DNA from: Micromussa lordhowensis
Taxonomy: Eukaryota; Cnidaria; Anthozoa; Scleractinia; Lobophylliidae
DNA length: 64,000 bases
Reading direction: 5' to 3'
Assembly: GCA_964020085.1 (NCBI GenBank)
Contig: OZ026601.1
Span: 7,116,935-7,180,934 of the forward strand
Part shown: piece by piece, positions 35,401 to 50,400 of the stretch
Layout: the number at the start of each line of letters is the position of its first letter
Numbering within the stretch: the stretch's first letter is position 1
Position numbers and translations under genes: made by a program
Notes under the pieces: generated by a model
What the model was told of the DNA's origin: nothing
The model's input: the letters and a program-made list of their open reading frames with translations, nothing else
Databases searched by the model: none

Positions 35401-38400
35401 TATTTAATTACCAGCTCAATTGTCGGGCGAACAAGCTAGCATGCACGATATATAGATACATTTAACCAAAGCCGTTTATGGCATATGTTCATGGAAGCAC
35501 TAGCGGAGTTTCTGATTCTTGTCTTTCAATCTTTCAATCACGTTCCTTGGCAACTTTGATGAAGAAACGCGCGAGGGCTCAATTATTCTCAATTATTCTG
35601 CACCCCACTTTGGAAAACAATTGATTTTGAATAATTCTTATTCCTTCATTGGAACGGATGAGTTGGGTTATGGGTCAAAATGTCACCTCCAACCGGGTAT
35701 CAATCCCATACTTTTGCAAAGAAATGTTGTAAAACTATGTACCTTTACAATGGGAACAGCTGCACAGGTCTGACAATTAGTACTTTCCATACTTTTATTT
35801 ACTCACCGTTTCAGTCCAATCTGCGGTCAGTTTTAACCTATCCAGACCTTGTCGTAGGTATAGATATGAACTACAGTCAAATTTGATTTGGCGTGCAAGT
35901 ATGCTTCCGTCAGAATTTCACGGGCAAGAGCCAGGCCGCGCTCGCCCGCAAACGTTTGCTGCCTGTTACCTTTTGTGCGTGTAACCCAAACATAAGACTG
36001 CTTTCTGATCAAAGCTTACACCAAGAGATGTTTTATGAATCGTATATGGTCGACTGAAATGACTAAATGATTTAGTTTTAAAGAATATTTTATCTCCTTT
36101 GTTTGTTTGTTACATTGGCTTTATCAAAATTGCGCTGATCTCGTGTGATCTTGTGTCGATTCTGCTACCAAAAAATCAGAATAAGAATTTGCCTTAATAT
36201 CTAACTGTAAAGGCGCGGTGGCCTCATGGTTAGTGCGTTCGGCTCCAGATGGAGCGTTGTGAGCCCTTACCGGGAACATCGTGTTGTGTTCTTGGGTAAG
36301 ACAATTTACCCTCACAGTGCCTCTCTCTACCCAGGTTTTTAAATGGGTACCGGCGAATTTAATGCTTGGGGTAACCCTGTGATGGCCCAACATCCCATCC
36401 ATACTTCATGCTAATGAAATCGAGATACGATCCGGTCTGATGGGCCACTTGGCTCGTATACAGACTTTACCGTACCTTTACATCCAATTACAAGAAGAAA
36501 CTTAATGAACCATCAGGCTATCATTTCTATTTTAGATATCGATGAATGTGAATCACTAGAGTCTAACAACTGCGATGTCAACGCGATGTGCACAAATACA
36601 GAGGGTTGGTATGTCTGCCGCTGCAGAAGAGGATACGAAGGAGATGGATGGTTTTGCATTGGTAATTATGAATAGTTTCCAATTTCGTAGGTTGATTTGC
36701 GTGCGGTAATATCATTTTTTTTTTAATATGCATAGGTTATTCACAGTAGCCGTTTTCGATCTTAAACTCAATGTGTGTCACCGCATTTTACCTTGAATAG
36801 AATGTTGTTTGCTTTATTGGGTCGCTTATACGTCCTTGATCGATACTTATGCAGAAGGGATGACCGCAACGCCAGCTGCGTGTCTGGGCAAAGCGCGCAC
36901 ACGTTTCCAAGTTAAACAGAGAGACCTCGAGCTTCAGGGATTTTTAGTTGTCGATAGGAGCACAGTTTCTCGGCATTTCCGCGATCCTATCATATTGTTT
37001 AACGTGTTGAAAAAAAAAGCGGGTTTATTTTTACTATGGCTGAAAAGAATTTTAATAATTCAATTCGAAACAACGGCGTGGAATAGAAAGAGTCAAGATT
37101 ACTCACGTTCTCGTTATTTCAGATGTTGACGAATGTTCTGCCGACATATGTGAGACTGGAGCTGAATGTGTTAATTTCAACGGAAGTTTCTCTTGTGAAT
37201 GCCTGGTGGGATTTCAAAAGATTGGGAACAACTGTACAGGTTTGAAAAATATACTTACCTTTATATACTTTTTACACACCGTTTAGTGGTAAAGTAAATT
37301 CAAATTAGAGAGTAACAAAAATAGGTGTGGTTTGGGTTGGCGGTGAAAACGAGATAATAGGGACGTCGACTTGATGCACCTTACAGTGCTGACATCTGTT
37401 TTCCGCTCTAAATGTACTACATGCATAAAGCACGGTTAAAGTTGGAATACAGACAGAATTGACGCTGCATAAATTTTAACCGCTATTATCATTAATAAAA
37501 ATTCTGAAATAGGAAATTGAAGTTCAAACACGGTATGCGTGACCTATGCCGATGAAGTTTACAGTCCAACATTACATGTATGCCACTCTACAGTTTACAC
37601 ACTGACAGAATAGGTGAGGTAAAAAAAAGTAAACAAACAAACGAATTGCAGATAGTTAGTGACAAGACCAAAAAGAAACAAATATGCGGGTGGTTACGAA
37701 TGGCTACTTGTTGATAGACTCCTCGACAGAATTGTACGATGGAACTTCACCACGACGGATGCCGGTCATCACCTACCATCATCATGCCTATAGAGTTTTG
37801 ACGGTTGCACTTTTGTCTCATTGTAATTATTATTGCAGATATAGACGAATGTGTCTCCCCAGAATCAAACAACTGTGATGTAAACGCGTTCTGTACAAAC
37901 ACAGAAGGCTCCTATGTCTGTCGCTGCAGGAATGGATACGAAGGAGATGGAATCTCTTGCGAACGTAACTATCAATAATTTGGTATAAGCATTGCACTAC
38001 ATGATAATTTGGTTTTATCAACTGGGTTGATAATGTGAATTGGCCACCGTAAAGAGATTCGGAAGCTGACGTTTCGAGCGTTAGCCCTTCGTCGGAGCGA
38101 ATTAAGGAATTGTGGGTTGTGTGTGGTTTATATACAGAAATATGGAGCTACGCTATTGGTTGGTGCCTGGCAACGTGAAACACTACAGAATGAATTAGTT
38201 GAATGAAAAGCGTTCGTTGATACCGTGAGGATTAAGAGTGCCGATTTGAAAAATAAATTTTTGTTCAAGAGTTTTGCGGCTTTCTGTGCTTCCTTGATGT
38301 AGGGAGAGGCCGCAGACTGCCATATGTTGCTTAGAATGATTCGGCAGATTAAAGTGTCTTGCGACCGGTTTGTTTTAGAATCATCATGCACTCTACAGGA

Positions 38401-41400
38401 CCATCGGGTTTTTCGGGGTTATTGTTGTAATGAGAACAACAGTTGTATGTAAAACGCGGCTTTTAGGGAAGGCTTTCCCGTATATTTCAGTACCTTTCCT
38501 TTACTTAAAACGTGAACGTTAAGGTTACAACATGTGCAGTTAATACTCAGAATTTACACCCTTTTGTTTTCGTGCATGACGAAGCATGCTTTTTTCCCCT
38601 TCTTTTGTCTGCGATCCTAAACGTCACGAGTGCAAGAACTTCTAATACTTCTGTCTGTGTGTGCAAGGCGGGATCACTTGTGCAGGTTTTCGATGGGGCA
38701 ATTCTTCACTGCTTCGCTTTGAGTCATGTCGCTTACTACTTGAATGATCCTTGACTGGAAATGTTAACGTATTGGTTAAATTGCAACTTCTCTATACACG
38801 CATCATTAAATTACAACACCTGCTACAACGTCATTTATTGAAAGTCGTTGCGAGGAGTTCTCGTTTGGCCCACTCTTAGTAGTGGCCTCTGTCATTTTCT
38901 TCAGTCAGGGGCTAAACTTTTTCCCTGCATTTCTTATTTCAGACATAGTTGATACAACCCTGTTGTGGTAGATTAATAAGCGTATTGCGGATTTTTTTTC
39001 ACCAGCGTCCGCTCCAACACTTGTCTGTGATCCTGAGTGTGATGTGAACGCTCAATGCAAAGACTTTTCCGGTACTGCTGGCTGCATGTGTAAGGCGGGA
39101 TTTGATGGCGACGGAATCACTTGTGCAGGTTAGTAGATACTTGCGATGTCAAGAGGTAACATGATTTCAGTGAGAGATATCTTAATGGTGTGTTTCGAGC
39201 AAGTTAATCTTGAAAAGCATTGAAATCGTAGATATATTTGGATGGACAGAATTAAATTCCTTAAAAATAATAAACTTTCCACTTCAGATGTTGACGAATG
39301 CGATTCTTCAGGCGCAAATGAATGTCACGAAAATGCCATGTGCACAAATACCGAAGGCTCTTATGTTTGCCGCTGCAAGAAAGGATTCCAGGGAAATGGA
39401 TTCACATGCACACGTGAGTAAATGTTCATGGAGCTAGATGATGCTCTAAACGTGCTTACATACCACGGCCGGTTAAAATGTTCGGTTTTCCCTTGTAGCG
39501 GCAGAGCCTCCATTTGTCTGCGATCCAAAATGTGATGATAACGCTGACTGCAAAAACTTCACTGGTTCTCCTAGCTGCATGTGCAAGTTGGGCTTTGATG
39601 GGGACGGTATCACTTGCACAGGTTAGTAAACATCTTTGGTATTGGAATCGTCTAAGCGTGGTGTCAATGGGCTTAATGCTGGCAAGAAAATATCGAAGCT
39701 GCAAAGAGGCGGCAGGGAATTAATGATTTCAGTACAGTTTCGGTTAAGGAACTTTCGATGACGATTTACAAATCCATTTGTTTTGCTCAGATGTTGACGA
39801 ATGCAGTTCTTCAGTTGGTAATCAATGTCACCAAAATGCTATGTGCACAAATACCGAAGGCTCCTACGTCTGCCGTTGTAAAAAAGGGTTTACAGGCAAT
39901 GGATTTTCGTGTATACGTAAGTAATAGTGAATTTATTAAGTTGGACATTTACGTTAGTCATTTTTGCTTAGTAATGTGTTCTTGTCATTTGTCGAGTACT
40001 GTTCTATAATGTCTAAACAGCTTGTCCCTTTTGTTTATTGCTGAAGGAGACTTTTTCAAAGCTATCACGAGTTCAAATTTTCATTTTACGATAACTGCAG
40101 AAATTCTCGCGCGCTCATTGGCTAATTTTTATCGTCAATATGCGGACAGACACATGAATTTGAAATTCGTGCGACGCGTCAGCGAGCGAGAGCGGGCAAT
40201 TCGACCATTTGTTATCGTAAAAAACAAATTGATGTCACGATTAACTTTAAAAACACAACAACGCTTTTCAGTTTTCGGAACATGTTTCGATGTTTCAAAC
40301 ATCATCATCAGCCATTATGAATATATAGTAAAGATTTACAAAAGTGGTCGGTATATATAACTATATACAATGAAGCTTCATAAATCCAAATAGTCGTTAA
40401 CTGTTAAACTTATTTAAACTAACCAATAAAATGATAGACTAAGAGAAGAAATAACGGAAAAAATAAACTTAAAATTCCCTGTAAACAACAGTAGATAAAT
40501 TTAGAAATGTAACGACAAAATAACATGCTCAACTTGTTTGTTGAGTTCAGGTTTCAACTGTTCAATATGAAAGCTCTCTTTTATTTTGAGTTGAGAGTAA
40601 GTGCTGGCATTATCGAGAATCTTAAAACAAGAGATATCACACTTATCCCTACAATCTTTAGAAGCACTAAGATGTTTAAAAATGTGGGAATTTTTGTCCC
40701 GAAATAGATGCTCATTAACACGTGTGTTAAAATGTCTATTGGTTTCACCAATATAACGAACTCCACAGCTCGCACATGTAAACTGATAAACAACACGTGA
40801 TTTAAGAGAATCGGGAATGAAATCTTTAGGACTAAACATAGTGCTAAGTTTGAACGGAGAGAAAATAATCTTAACATTTAAGTCTTTGCAATACTTAACA
40901 AGTTGAGCACGTTATTTTGTCGTTACATTTCTAAATTTATCTACTGTTGTTTACAGGGAATTTTAAGTTTATTTTTTCCGTTATTTCTTCTCTTAGTCTA
41001 TCATTTTATTGGTTAGTTTAAATAAGTTTAACAGTTAACGACTATTTGAATTTATGAAGCTTCATTGTATATGGTTATATATACCGACCACTTTTGTAAA
41101 TCTTTACTATATATTCATAATGGCTGATGATGATGTTTGAAACATCGAAACATGTTCCGAAAACTGAAAAGCGTTGTTGTGTTTTTAAAGTTAATCGTTT
41201 CATTTGTGCTAACAAGACTAAATTGATGTCAGTTTTTAATGAGTCTGTCCCTATTATTGACAATGAATTTCGTCATCACATTGTCAAAGTAGTCTGCGGA
41301 TCCACTCGGCTGTCGCCTCGTGGATCCACAGCTACTTTGACAATGTGATGACGAAATTTATGATCAATAACAGGACAGACGCATGAAAAACTGACGTCAA

Positions 41401-44400
41401 TTTGCTAATTGTCGTTCTCCAGGTGAAGAGCCCCCATTTATCTGCGATCCCCAATGTGACGTCAACGCTGATTGCAAGAACTTTACCGGAACCCCAGAAT
41501 GCATGTGCAAGGCTGGATTTGATGGAAATGGAATTACATGCACGGGCAAGTCAAAGCGTGCTTTAAACGTTACACTAGGAATCGCCTCTTGAAAATTAAT
41601 AGAAAGACACATAAGCTATGAATCCACCAATTTTAAGGCCAAGGGCTGGTTTGAAAACTTTCCTGTTGTACCATTTGCAGATGTTGATGAATGTTCTCTA
41701 CCTGGTGGTAGTGGATGTGACCCCAACGCTCTGTGTACCAACACGGAAGGATCCTACATCTGCCGCTGTTTACGAGGTTTTGAAGGAGATGGCAGAAACT
41801 GTACAGGTAAAGTTTCAACTTTGCCTTGGCTTTAATTTTTGCAGTCTCGTCGTAATCCTAGAAGCAAAATTACCAACAGTCAATGTCTTGTAGATTCGGA
41901 TGAATGCGCAAGTCCTGAAGGAAACAGCTGTCACGTGAATGCAATGTGTACCAACATTGAGGGCTCTTACGTTTGTCGCTGTGTACGAGGCTTTACTGGA
42001 GACGGAACAACTTGCAGTGGTCGGTTCCCAATTCTCTCAATTCTCTTTGCATGTAGAAATCTGCGATGAATCGTCCGTTTTTCTCTCTCCCACCAACACC
42101 CAACCGTATGTTATATATCCATTGGCGAACAGGACAGAAAAAATTTCGCTGATATAGATGTCAATTCCTCTTTTCCATTGAATGGTCTATTTATAGTAAA
42201 ACATCGGAGTCAGAAATAGCTTTACTCTATTAAAGTTTACACTTCATGTTGCCTAACAACTCCCCTTCCCGACTCAAAGACATCGGATCCGTAAAACTCT
42301 CCAATATAAAAGAAATGGGAGCTTACCCTACGAGAAGGACGAGTGCTCAGATTGGTGTCAAGTTAGTCAGATTGGTGTCAAGACATGCAATGTTAGTCGA
42401 TTCCAACATATTACTCCTTCTTTGTACAGTCTCCACTGGTTACCCATTATCGATAGAATACAGTTTAAAAATTTACTTTATTGTTTTTAAAGCTTTTAAT
42501 GGCCTTGCTCCTTTGTACATATCAGAACTTTTGCAGCCTTTCATTTACATGATCATTCCAGCGTAAATCGTGCGAGAGGTAGATCCCTACTAAGACCTTG
42601 CCATGAAGTTTGTACTGAAGTTTGAAAGGTGTACGTCTGTGTGTTACCTGTATAATGTTGCACTTGCTTCCAGGATTAAATTCGCCAGTCCCTAGATATA
42701 ATCTCAGATACTCTGTGAATACAATATTACTGAAATATCCAACTTTTAAGAGTCTTGCTACCTTGGGTGACCGCTAATTTACTTTTGCGGCACCCAAACT
42801 GTGGAACAAGCTCCCTTGCGATATCCGTAATGCCAGAAATTTAGATCATTTCAAGCGCCTGCTCAAAACCCATCTGTTTAGAGAGGGCTATAGTCACTAC
42901 AGTTAGTATTCTTACAGACTTGTAACTATATCTTTTATTGTTAGTCTACTTATTATATAATAGAGTTAGTCTATTACCTGCTATTATTGTTGCTAGCCAT
43001 TATTGTTATTTATCTACCTTGATTTATTAAGCCTATTGTAATTAGGTTCACCATTTTAAATTGTAAATTGTTATTTCACTTTGTGATGCGCGTGTGAGCA
43101 TCTTACTATGGAACACGCGCAATAGAAGTAAGTAAATTATTATTATTGTTAAGTGCTTTTGACCTTTTGTCCTCAGCTGTTGAAATGTTGACTTGCGATC
43201 CCCCTTGTACTGGGAACAAGGCGTGTAAGAATTTCGGTGGAGATCCCGAATGTGTCTGTGCAGACGGTTTTAGTGGTGAAGACAATTGCACAGGTATATT
43301 GGACAACATCATGTGTTGTGATCGTCCTTGAAATATTGCCAATTCAAACAGCAGAGTTCTTGATTACCGGTTCCTGTACAGTTTTGTAGTCAGCGGATAC
43401 TTTCAGTAGATATAACGGTCAATGGTCAGTCTTTGAGTATATTTCTTGGCAATTTTCTACTTTAAGCATTACTTATTACTAATTTATGAAGGCCGTAAGG
43501 ATTCTATTTTCCCGCCGATTGAATCCACAGTTGAATTGTTTAACTTATTTCTTTATAGTGATACGATTTACTCTCATATATTTTCATTGCAAATAGTAAT
43601 CGAGTAATCGCGTTTGATCTCAGATATCGACGAATGTGCTGATGACGAAAACGACTGTGACACTAACGCGTTGTGTACCAACACTGAGGGATCATACATT
43701 TGTCGCTGTCTAAGAGGATATGAAGGCAATGGTACAAACTGTGTAGGTATGTGTCATTTCCTTTACCGGCTCTTCTTATATCTCCCATTTTTAATACCAC
43801 GTTTTATATTGAATATGTTGCGCTTTAATTTTTGATACAAATTACAAGTTACTAGCCAAAACCCTTCATTGGTGATCAATGCAATCTTTTCTCCAATCCG
43901 GCGATTTGCCATACACTTTCAGATATTGACGAATGTGCAAGTCCCGAGATAAATAAATGTGATCCTAACGCCTTGTGTACCAACACCGAAGGATCCTTCA
44001 TCTGTCGCTGTACTCGAGGGTACGAAGGAGATGGTAGGATCTGCACAGGTAAACTGCTAATATCTCTTAAGCTTGCTACTTCAGAAGCTTTTATTTACTA
44101 GCTATATACATGCATTAGGACTCAAAGAAACACAGTTTGTTATGTTTGTGCACTGTAGATACAGATGAATGCAAATCAGTTACATTTTGACTTGCTTTCT
44201 CTTCCAAGAGATGATCGATTTTGTGCGGGTAAGACTTAACTGCCACGCTAACTTGGCTTGTGCAATTAGGTCCAGTAAATTGAAATTGGCATCCTTCTCT
44301 ATTATTATTTTTCGCTACAGATGCCGATGAATGCGCAAGTCCTGAAACAAACAGTTGTCACTCAAATGCCATGTGTACCAACACTGAGGGCTCATATGTT

Positions 44401-47400
44401 TGTCGCTGTCTAAGAGGATATGGTGGAGATGGGAGAAACTGTTCAGGTAAAATTGATAGGGGTACCTCTTCTCCACACATCTGGCAGCGGGTAATAGTTA
44501 TCTTCTGTCGCCAAGTTGGAGAGGACGAGCTATAAATAGGTGACCATAAGATCTGACTGCGAGTACGAAAATTGATTACGAGTATGACTTACCGTACCTA
44601 GTGCCTAGGCTTTCGATTATCAATTGTCGCAGTCTCATGCTAACTGGTCAGCAACAGGGAGAAGAGAAGGCTTTGGTAACTGGTTTGAAATTTTAAAGTC
44701 GTTGCCGCATTAGATCCTATACTGCTACCTAAAAGTTCCTATTAACAACATAGGAGAAGAAGTTGTTTATATATAACTCTATTTGTAGATATTGACGAGT
44801 GTGGAACTCCGGCCACAAACGAATGTGATCCAAACTCCATGTGCACCAACACGGAAGGCTCGTATATCTGTCGCTGTTTTAAAGGATTTGAGGGTGATGG
44901 ACAGACATGTGCAGGTATCTGAATACTGTTATGGCAACCAACTCAATATATTAAACCGCATGGGCTGAATTTTAAGTTGCAAGTCATTTTTGATCATGAG
45001 TTTGCTTCACTTTTGCAGCATGAAACATTTATAATCATTCATTGTGCAAATGTTCTTGCATGAAGCCAAAAAGTGATTGGTGGATAGTGTTTTATTGTCA
45101 ACTTTGGTCATTATTCTAATACTCCACAAAAAAACTGCTCTTACGTTCTTCCTCCTGTTTGCAGACGTTGATGAATGCACGAGCCCCGAATTAAACGAGT
45201 GTGATCGCAATGCCATGTGTACTAACACTCAAGGATCCTATGTCTGTCGCTGTATAAAGAATTTCGAGGGAGATGGCAGAACTTGCACTGGTAAAACTGC
45301 TATTATAACATTATTATTATTTATCATGAGTAATTTTAAATCCTTATCTCTGTGCTGGGTAAAAGGTTGCCAGGGTGAATAATGGAAAACACTGCACAGG
45401 TTAATGAAAAGTCTGTTAATCGTTCCTTAATCATCGTCATCGAGGTCTTCAGTAATTCAACTAACTTTTACTTCCAGCTGTTTCACTTGCTTGTTTGCCA
45501 TCTTGTGGTCCAAACGCTTTTTGCCAGGAGGACACCGGACCCCCTTTGTGTATATGTTATGCTGGTTATCAAGGCGATGGATACAACTGTACAGGTTTGT
45601 GTCAGATGCCAAGCAACCTTTTTTGCAATGGAAAGACACTGTTGCAACGTTACGGTTTGAACATGTATTTGTAAGTCAAAAATGTTGACTCTCTTTCCTC
45701 TGCTATAAAGTTTCTAGAGATAGCAAAACCTCGCCTTTTTGTGTATGCGTTGAATATGATTCACAGTTGGAGTATTCAATTCTCTATGGTTTGTTAATCT
45801 TGTCGGGATACAGACAGAAATGACCCAACTAGCTTTTTACTATTCAATGTACAGATTTTCCAATCCATACATGGTATATGCCTTTCTAAGTGTGTTTTTC
45901 CCTAAAATTCCAAACGTTGGTTGTGCCATTTAACTGAAGTGCTAAATCCATGGAAGGCTGACTTCAATGGCAATTTTATGCTCATTCTCTGTATAGATTC
46001 CAATGAGTGCGAGAATTCCGAGAGTAACAGTTGTGACCCCAGCGCTCTGTGTACCAACACTGAAGGATCGTACATCTGTCGATGTACTCGAGGGTACGAA
46101 GGAGATGGTACGATCTGCAGAGGTAAAACTGCTAATACCTCTTTTAAGCTTAGTTCAAAAAGTTTTTGCCAAATGTTCTAGAAAACCATATTAAGATTTG
46201 TATGCTTTCTTTTCCTAGACATCGATGAATGCGCTAATTCTGATACAAATGACTGTCACCTCAACGCCATGTGTACGAACACTGAAGGATCTTATGTTTG
46301 TCGTTGTAAAAAGGGATATTCCGGAGATGGTAGAAACTGCACAGGTAAAATGACATAATGCTGTCGTTTGTCATCGTTCTATACTCAATGGTATTGTTTT
46401 CAATATTTTCTTTCACCCTTTACACGACGGACTCAAACAGTGTTTTTATACTATTCACTCATTTAGGTCTTGATGAATGTGCGAGCCCAAATGAATGTGA
46501 CCTCAATGCTTTGTGCACCAATACAGAGGGTTCTTCTGTCTGTAGATGTAGAAAAGGTTTTGAGGGTGATAGTCCTCTATAACTAATTTATAAACTTGTT
46601 ATGATTATCTCATTTTTAATTTCAGCTGTTATATTTGGTTGTTCCCCATCTTGTGGTCCAAACTCTTTCTGCCAGGAGGACGTTGGAGACCCTTCGTGTA
46701 TTTGCAAAGTTGGTTACCAAGGCGACGGATACAACTGCACAGGTACTAAAGGAAAAGAAAACACTGTAATGCCTGCAACAAAAATTTTATTGAGTAACAA
46801 CCGCAATGGCTTTATGTACAAAATTAATAAGAACAGTGGAGCACATTTTTATTGTCACCGACAACAGATACGTACGTATGGAATGCGTCTTTTGAATGCA
46901 TTTTGGTCGTGCTAATCCTGATATGGGAATAAGGCCTATGCAAGGAATTTACTCTCTTAACCTTCATCTTCTCTTGATTCAATCAATTTACAGATCTTGA
47001 TGAGTGCGAGATTTCTGAGAATAATGAATGTGATCCTAACGCCCTGTGTACTAACACTGATGGCTCTTATATTTGTCGCTGCATACGAGGTTACGAAGGA
47101 GATGGCAGAGTGTGCACTGGTAAGGCCTAAAGTGCCAATTTGTTTGTTCTGTTCCACTGTAGACTGCAAGATATCCTTCACGGAAAATATATCACTTTGC
47201 TCGGTACAGCGTATTTTCTTTTAACACGACCATCCTAATATCTTTTTAACTTATCACATTTTGACGTCATCTGTGATCAATTACTGAACAGACGCATGGC
47301 AACATGAATTCTATAGGTTAATTATGCGCACTTTGCCCAATTGGATATGGACGAAAGCATCAATTCTCGACGCCCTGTGTATCAACACAGAAGACGCATA

Positions 47401-50400
47401 TGTGTGTTACCGATAACACTGAAGGTTTTCTGTGCGATGTTAGGAACTGCTTTTTAACTAACAGTCTGCCTTGGGCGCATTCTTAACCCATTTTGTTAAT
47501 TATCTATGTTTTTATTTCAGCTGTTTTATCTGGTTGTTCCCCACCCTGTGGATCAAATGCTTTCTGCAATGAAGAAGCTGGACCCCCGGCATGTGTTTGT
47601 GATGGTGGTTTCCATGGTGACGGATACAATTGCACAGGTAGGAGCTATAGGCTAATCTGTTTTTCCCTGAAAGGATTTCTTTTTAACGTTCGGCATTGAT
47701 CGAACAACAGTACTAACGAGAACAGTGGAGCCTCGATCGTTTCAAGCTTTTCAAAGGCTCCTTGTTAACATGTTCGCTAATCGTTTCCATTTTGTTTTGT
47801 AACACTCCTCTGATTAATTACACTAAGCATTAACCTGAGCATAGCATTATACATCAGAAAATATCTACACGTCACAGCCTATTCTTAACTATGGCAGAAT
47901 ACTCTCAGTAGCTATCATCTTTGTTTGGCCTATCTGATGTTATTTATTTTTGTCTCATTCATCCACCTCTAATGATCTATTACGTTGCCAACCTCAACGA
48001 ATTACAAAGCTGTTTCTGTAGACTTATTTTGTTTTCGTATTTACATGTACTTAATTTTATTTATCTGTAGTTTTTAGTGGGTACATTTTTTTTTCTTAGT
48101 GTGACGTCTCTTTTTCTTTCACTTTTTGTCCTGGCCCGCCTCGATTAGCGACGCTACCTGCGGAGCCAGGGAATTAACCCTTGATTATGAAAAAATGAAA
48201 ATATTGTTGTTGTTATTGTTGTTGTTAATGCTGTTAGGATTGCACGATCATACATTTAGCAAACATTCTGCTCTAGTGAGAATATCGTGTCCAATAAATT
48301 GTAGATCTGAATGAGTGCGGAGACATCGAGGGTAACGAATGTGACCCTAACGCCATATGTACCAACACCGAAGGAGCTTACCTCTGTCGCTGTATTCGCG
48401 GTTACGAGGGAGACGGAAGGATCTGTGCAGGTGATGGTTCAACATGTATTTGCCTTTTTTTGCTAAAATTTTTACAAGAACCCATTGCACAATATGGTGT
48501 CTTCGCTTGAAACAACTTTTTTTCTCTTGAGACCATTTGTTGTAAAAACGCTCTAAAATGCAATTCTTATTCTAGACATCGACGAATGTGTAAGTCCTGA
48601 AATAAACCAATGTCAAGAAAATGCAATCTGCACCAACACTGCGGGATCGTACCTTTGTCGCTGTAAAAAGGGATATGTTGAAGATGGTGAAATATGCACA
48701 GGTAAAATATATCCCTCTTTTCTCTCAAAACTTCACAGCAATGAATGGTTTTTTAAATCTTCAGTACTAATCAAACAATACAATTCCCAACTTAGATCTT
48801 GATGAATGTACAACTTCAAATGATTGTGACCGCAACGCCTTGTGCACCAACACTGAGGGGTCCTACCTCTGTCGATGTCTCAAAGGTTTTGAGGGCGATG
48901 GAAGAAACTGCTCAGGTAAAAGATTGCTAATCTTGGAACCTGCTTTTCACTGTACTGTTTTCACTCCAAACCCATCTTCATTGTACTTGTAAACTAACTT
49001 TCATTCCTTTTCTGATGTAGCTGTTTCAACCAGCTGTAGTCCATCGTGTGGCCCGAATGCTTTCTGTCAGGAAGGTGTTGGTCCTCCGGCATGTGCTTGC
49101 AGTTTAGGTTACCAAGGGGATGGATTCAACTGTACAGGTTCGTCTGTGAGGGAAAACGTTCGGGTTTGCTGGACAAGTAACTGCACCTATACATTTCGAA
49201 ATTTATGTTCCATGATTACTAGTAGTAGTGTTTTAGCCATTAAATCTGGCAAAATAGCATAAATTCGATGGAACAAAGTTTTACGATGGTAACAATCACT
49301 ATATGGCCTAGCTGTTTTAAAATCTGGTATATGGAAAATAATTTAAATAACGCTGATTAGTAATAATTTGAGAATATAACCTTCCCCCTGAAAAACATCA
49401 TCTGAAATAAGTATATTCTAATTAACCGTGATTGGTCGGCAAATCATTCCTCTGTGAAATAAACTATCGGAGCCTGGTTTCAGTGTGCGAACCAGTTTTT
49501 TCTCAAGGTTTTACAGCTGTTAGAAGTTTTGTTTTTATTTATAATTAGATATCAATGAGTGTGAAAATTCCGAGCTAAAGGAGTGTGATCCCAACGCCCT
49601 GTGTACCAACACTGAAGGATCCTACATCTGTCGCTGTACTCGTGGCTACGAAGGAGATGGCAGGCTCTGCAATGGTATCGTTCTACTATTATTTGGGGTC
49701 GTTAGTTTAATGAAAATATTTGGATGGCAGTTTATTTCCTATTACCTAAATATACAAATGAATGTACAAGCAGTTTAATTGTGCCCTTCATAACAGTCAT
49801 CAGGAATCGGTCAAAAATATGTTCTCAGGTACTGTCTATCTGCCTTGTTTAAAGATTTGTTCTACAGTTGTCACAAGAACCCATTGAACAATATGATATC
49901 TTTGCTCGGAACAACTCTCTTTTCTCTTGAGACCAGTAGCTGGAAAAACGCTCTAAAATGCGATTCTTATTCTAGACATCGATGAATGTGTAAGTCCTGA
50001 AATAAACCAATGTCACGGGAATGCCATCTGCACCAACACTGAGGGATCGTACCTTTGTCGCTGTAAAAGGGGTTATGTTGAAGATGGTGAAATATGCACA
50101 GGTAAAATATATCCCTCTTTTCTATCAAAACGTCACGGCAATGAATGTTTTTTTTTAAATCTTCAGTACTAACTAAACGATACAATTACCAACTTAGATC
50201 TTGATGAGTGTACAACTTCAAATGATTGTGACCGCAACGCCTTGTGCACCAACACTGAGGGGTCCTACCTCTGTCGATGTCTCAAAGGTTTTGAGGGCGA
50301 TGGAAGAAACTGCTCAGGTAAAAGATTGCTAGTCTTGGAACCTGTTTCGTTTTTGTACTGTTTTCACTCCAAACCCATCTTCATTGTACTTGTAAACTAA

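Larger units (their letters stand above)
40238..41200 (-). mobile_element. Penelope-like element C flanked by ~300 bp inverted arms
   Basis: A central minus-strand GIY-YIG endonuclease remnant (40501-40839) sits between two long inverted arms, 40238-40536 and about 40898-41200. Each arm holds one hammerhead-like core. Inverted terminal copies of the pseudo-LTR are a known Penelope arrangement. The reverse transcriptase is absent, so the copy is truncated. Confidence 0.7.
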
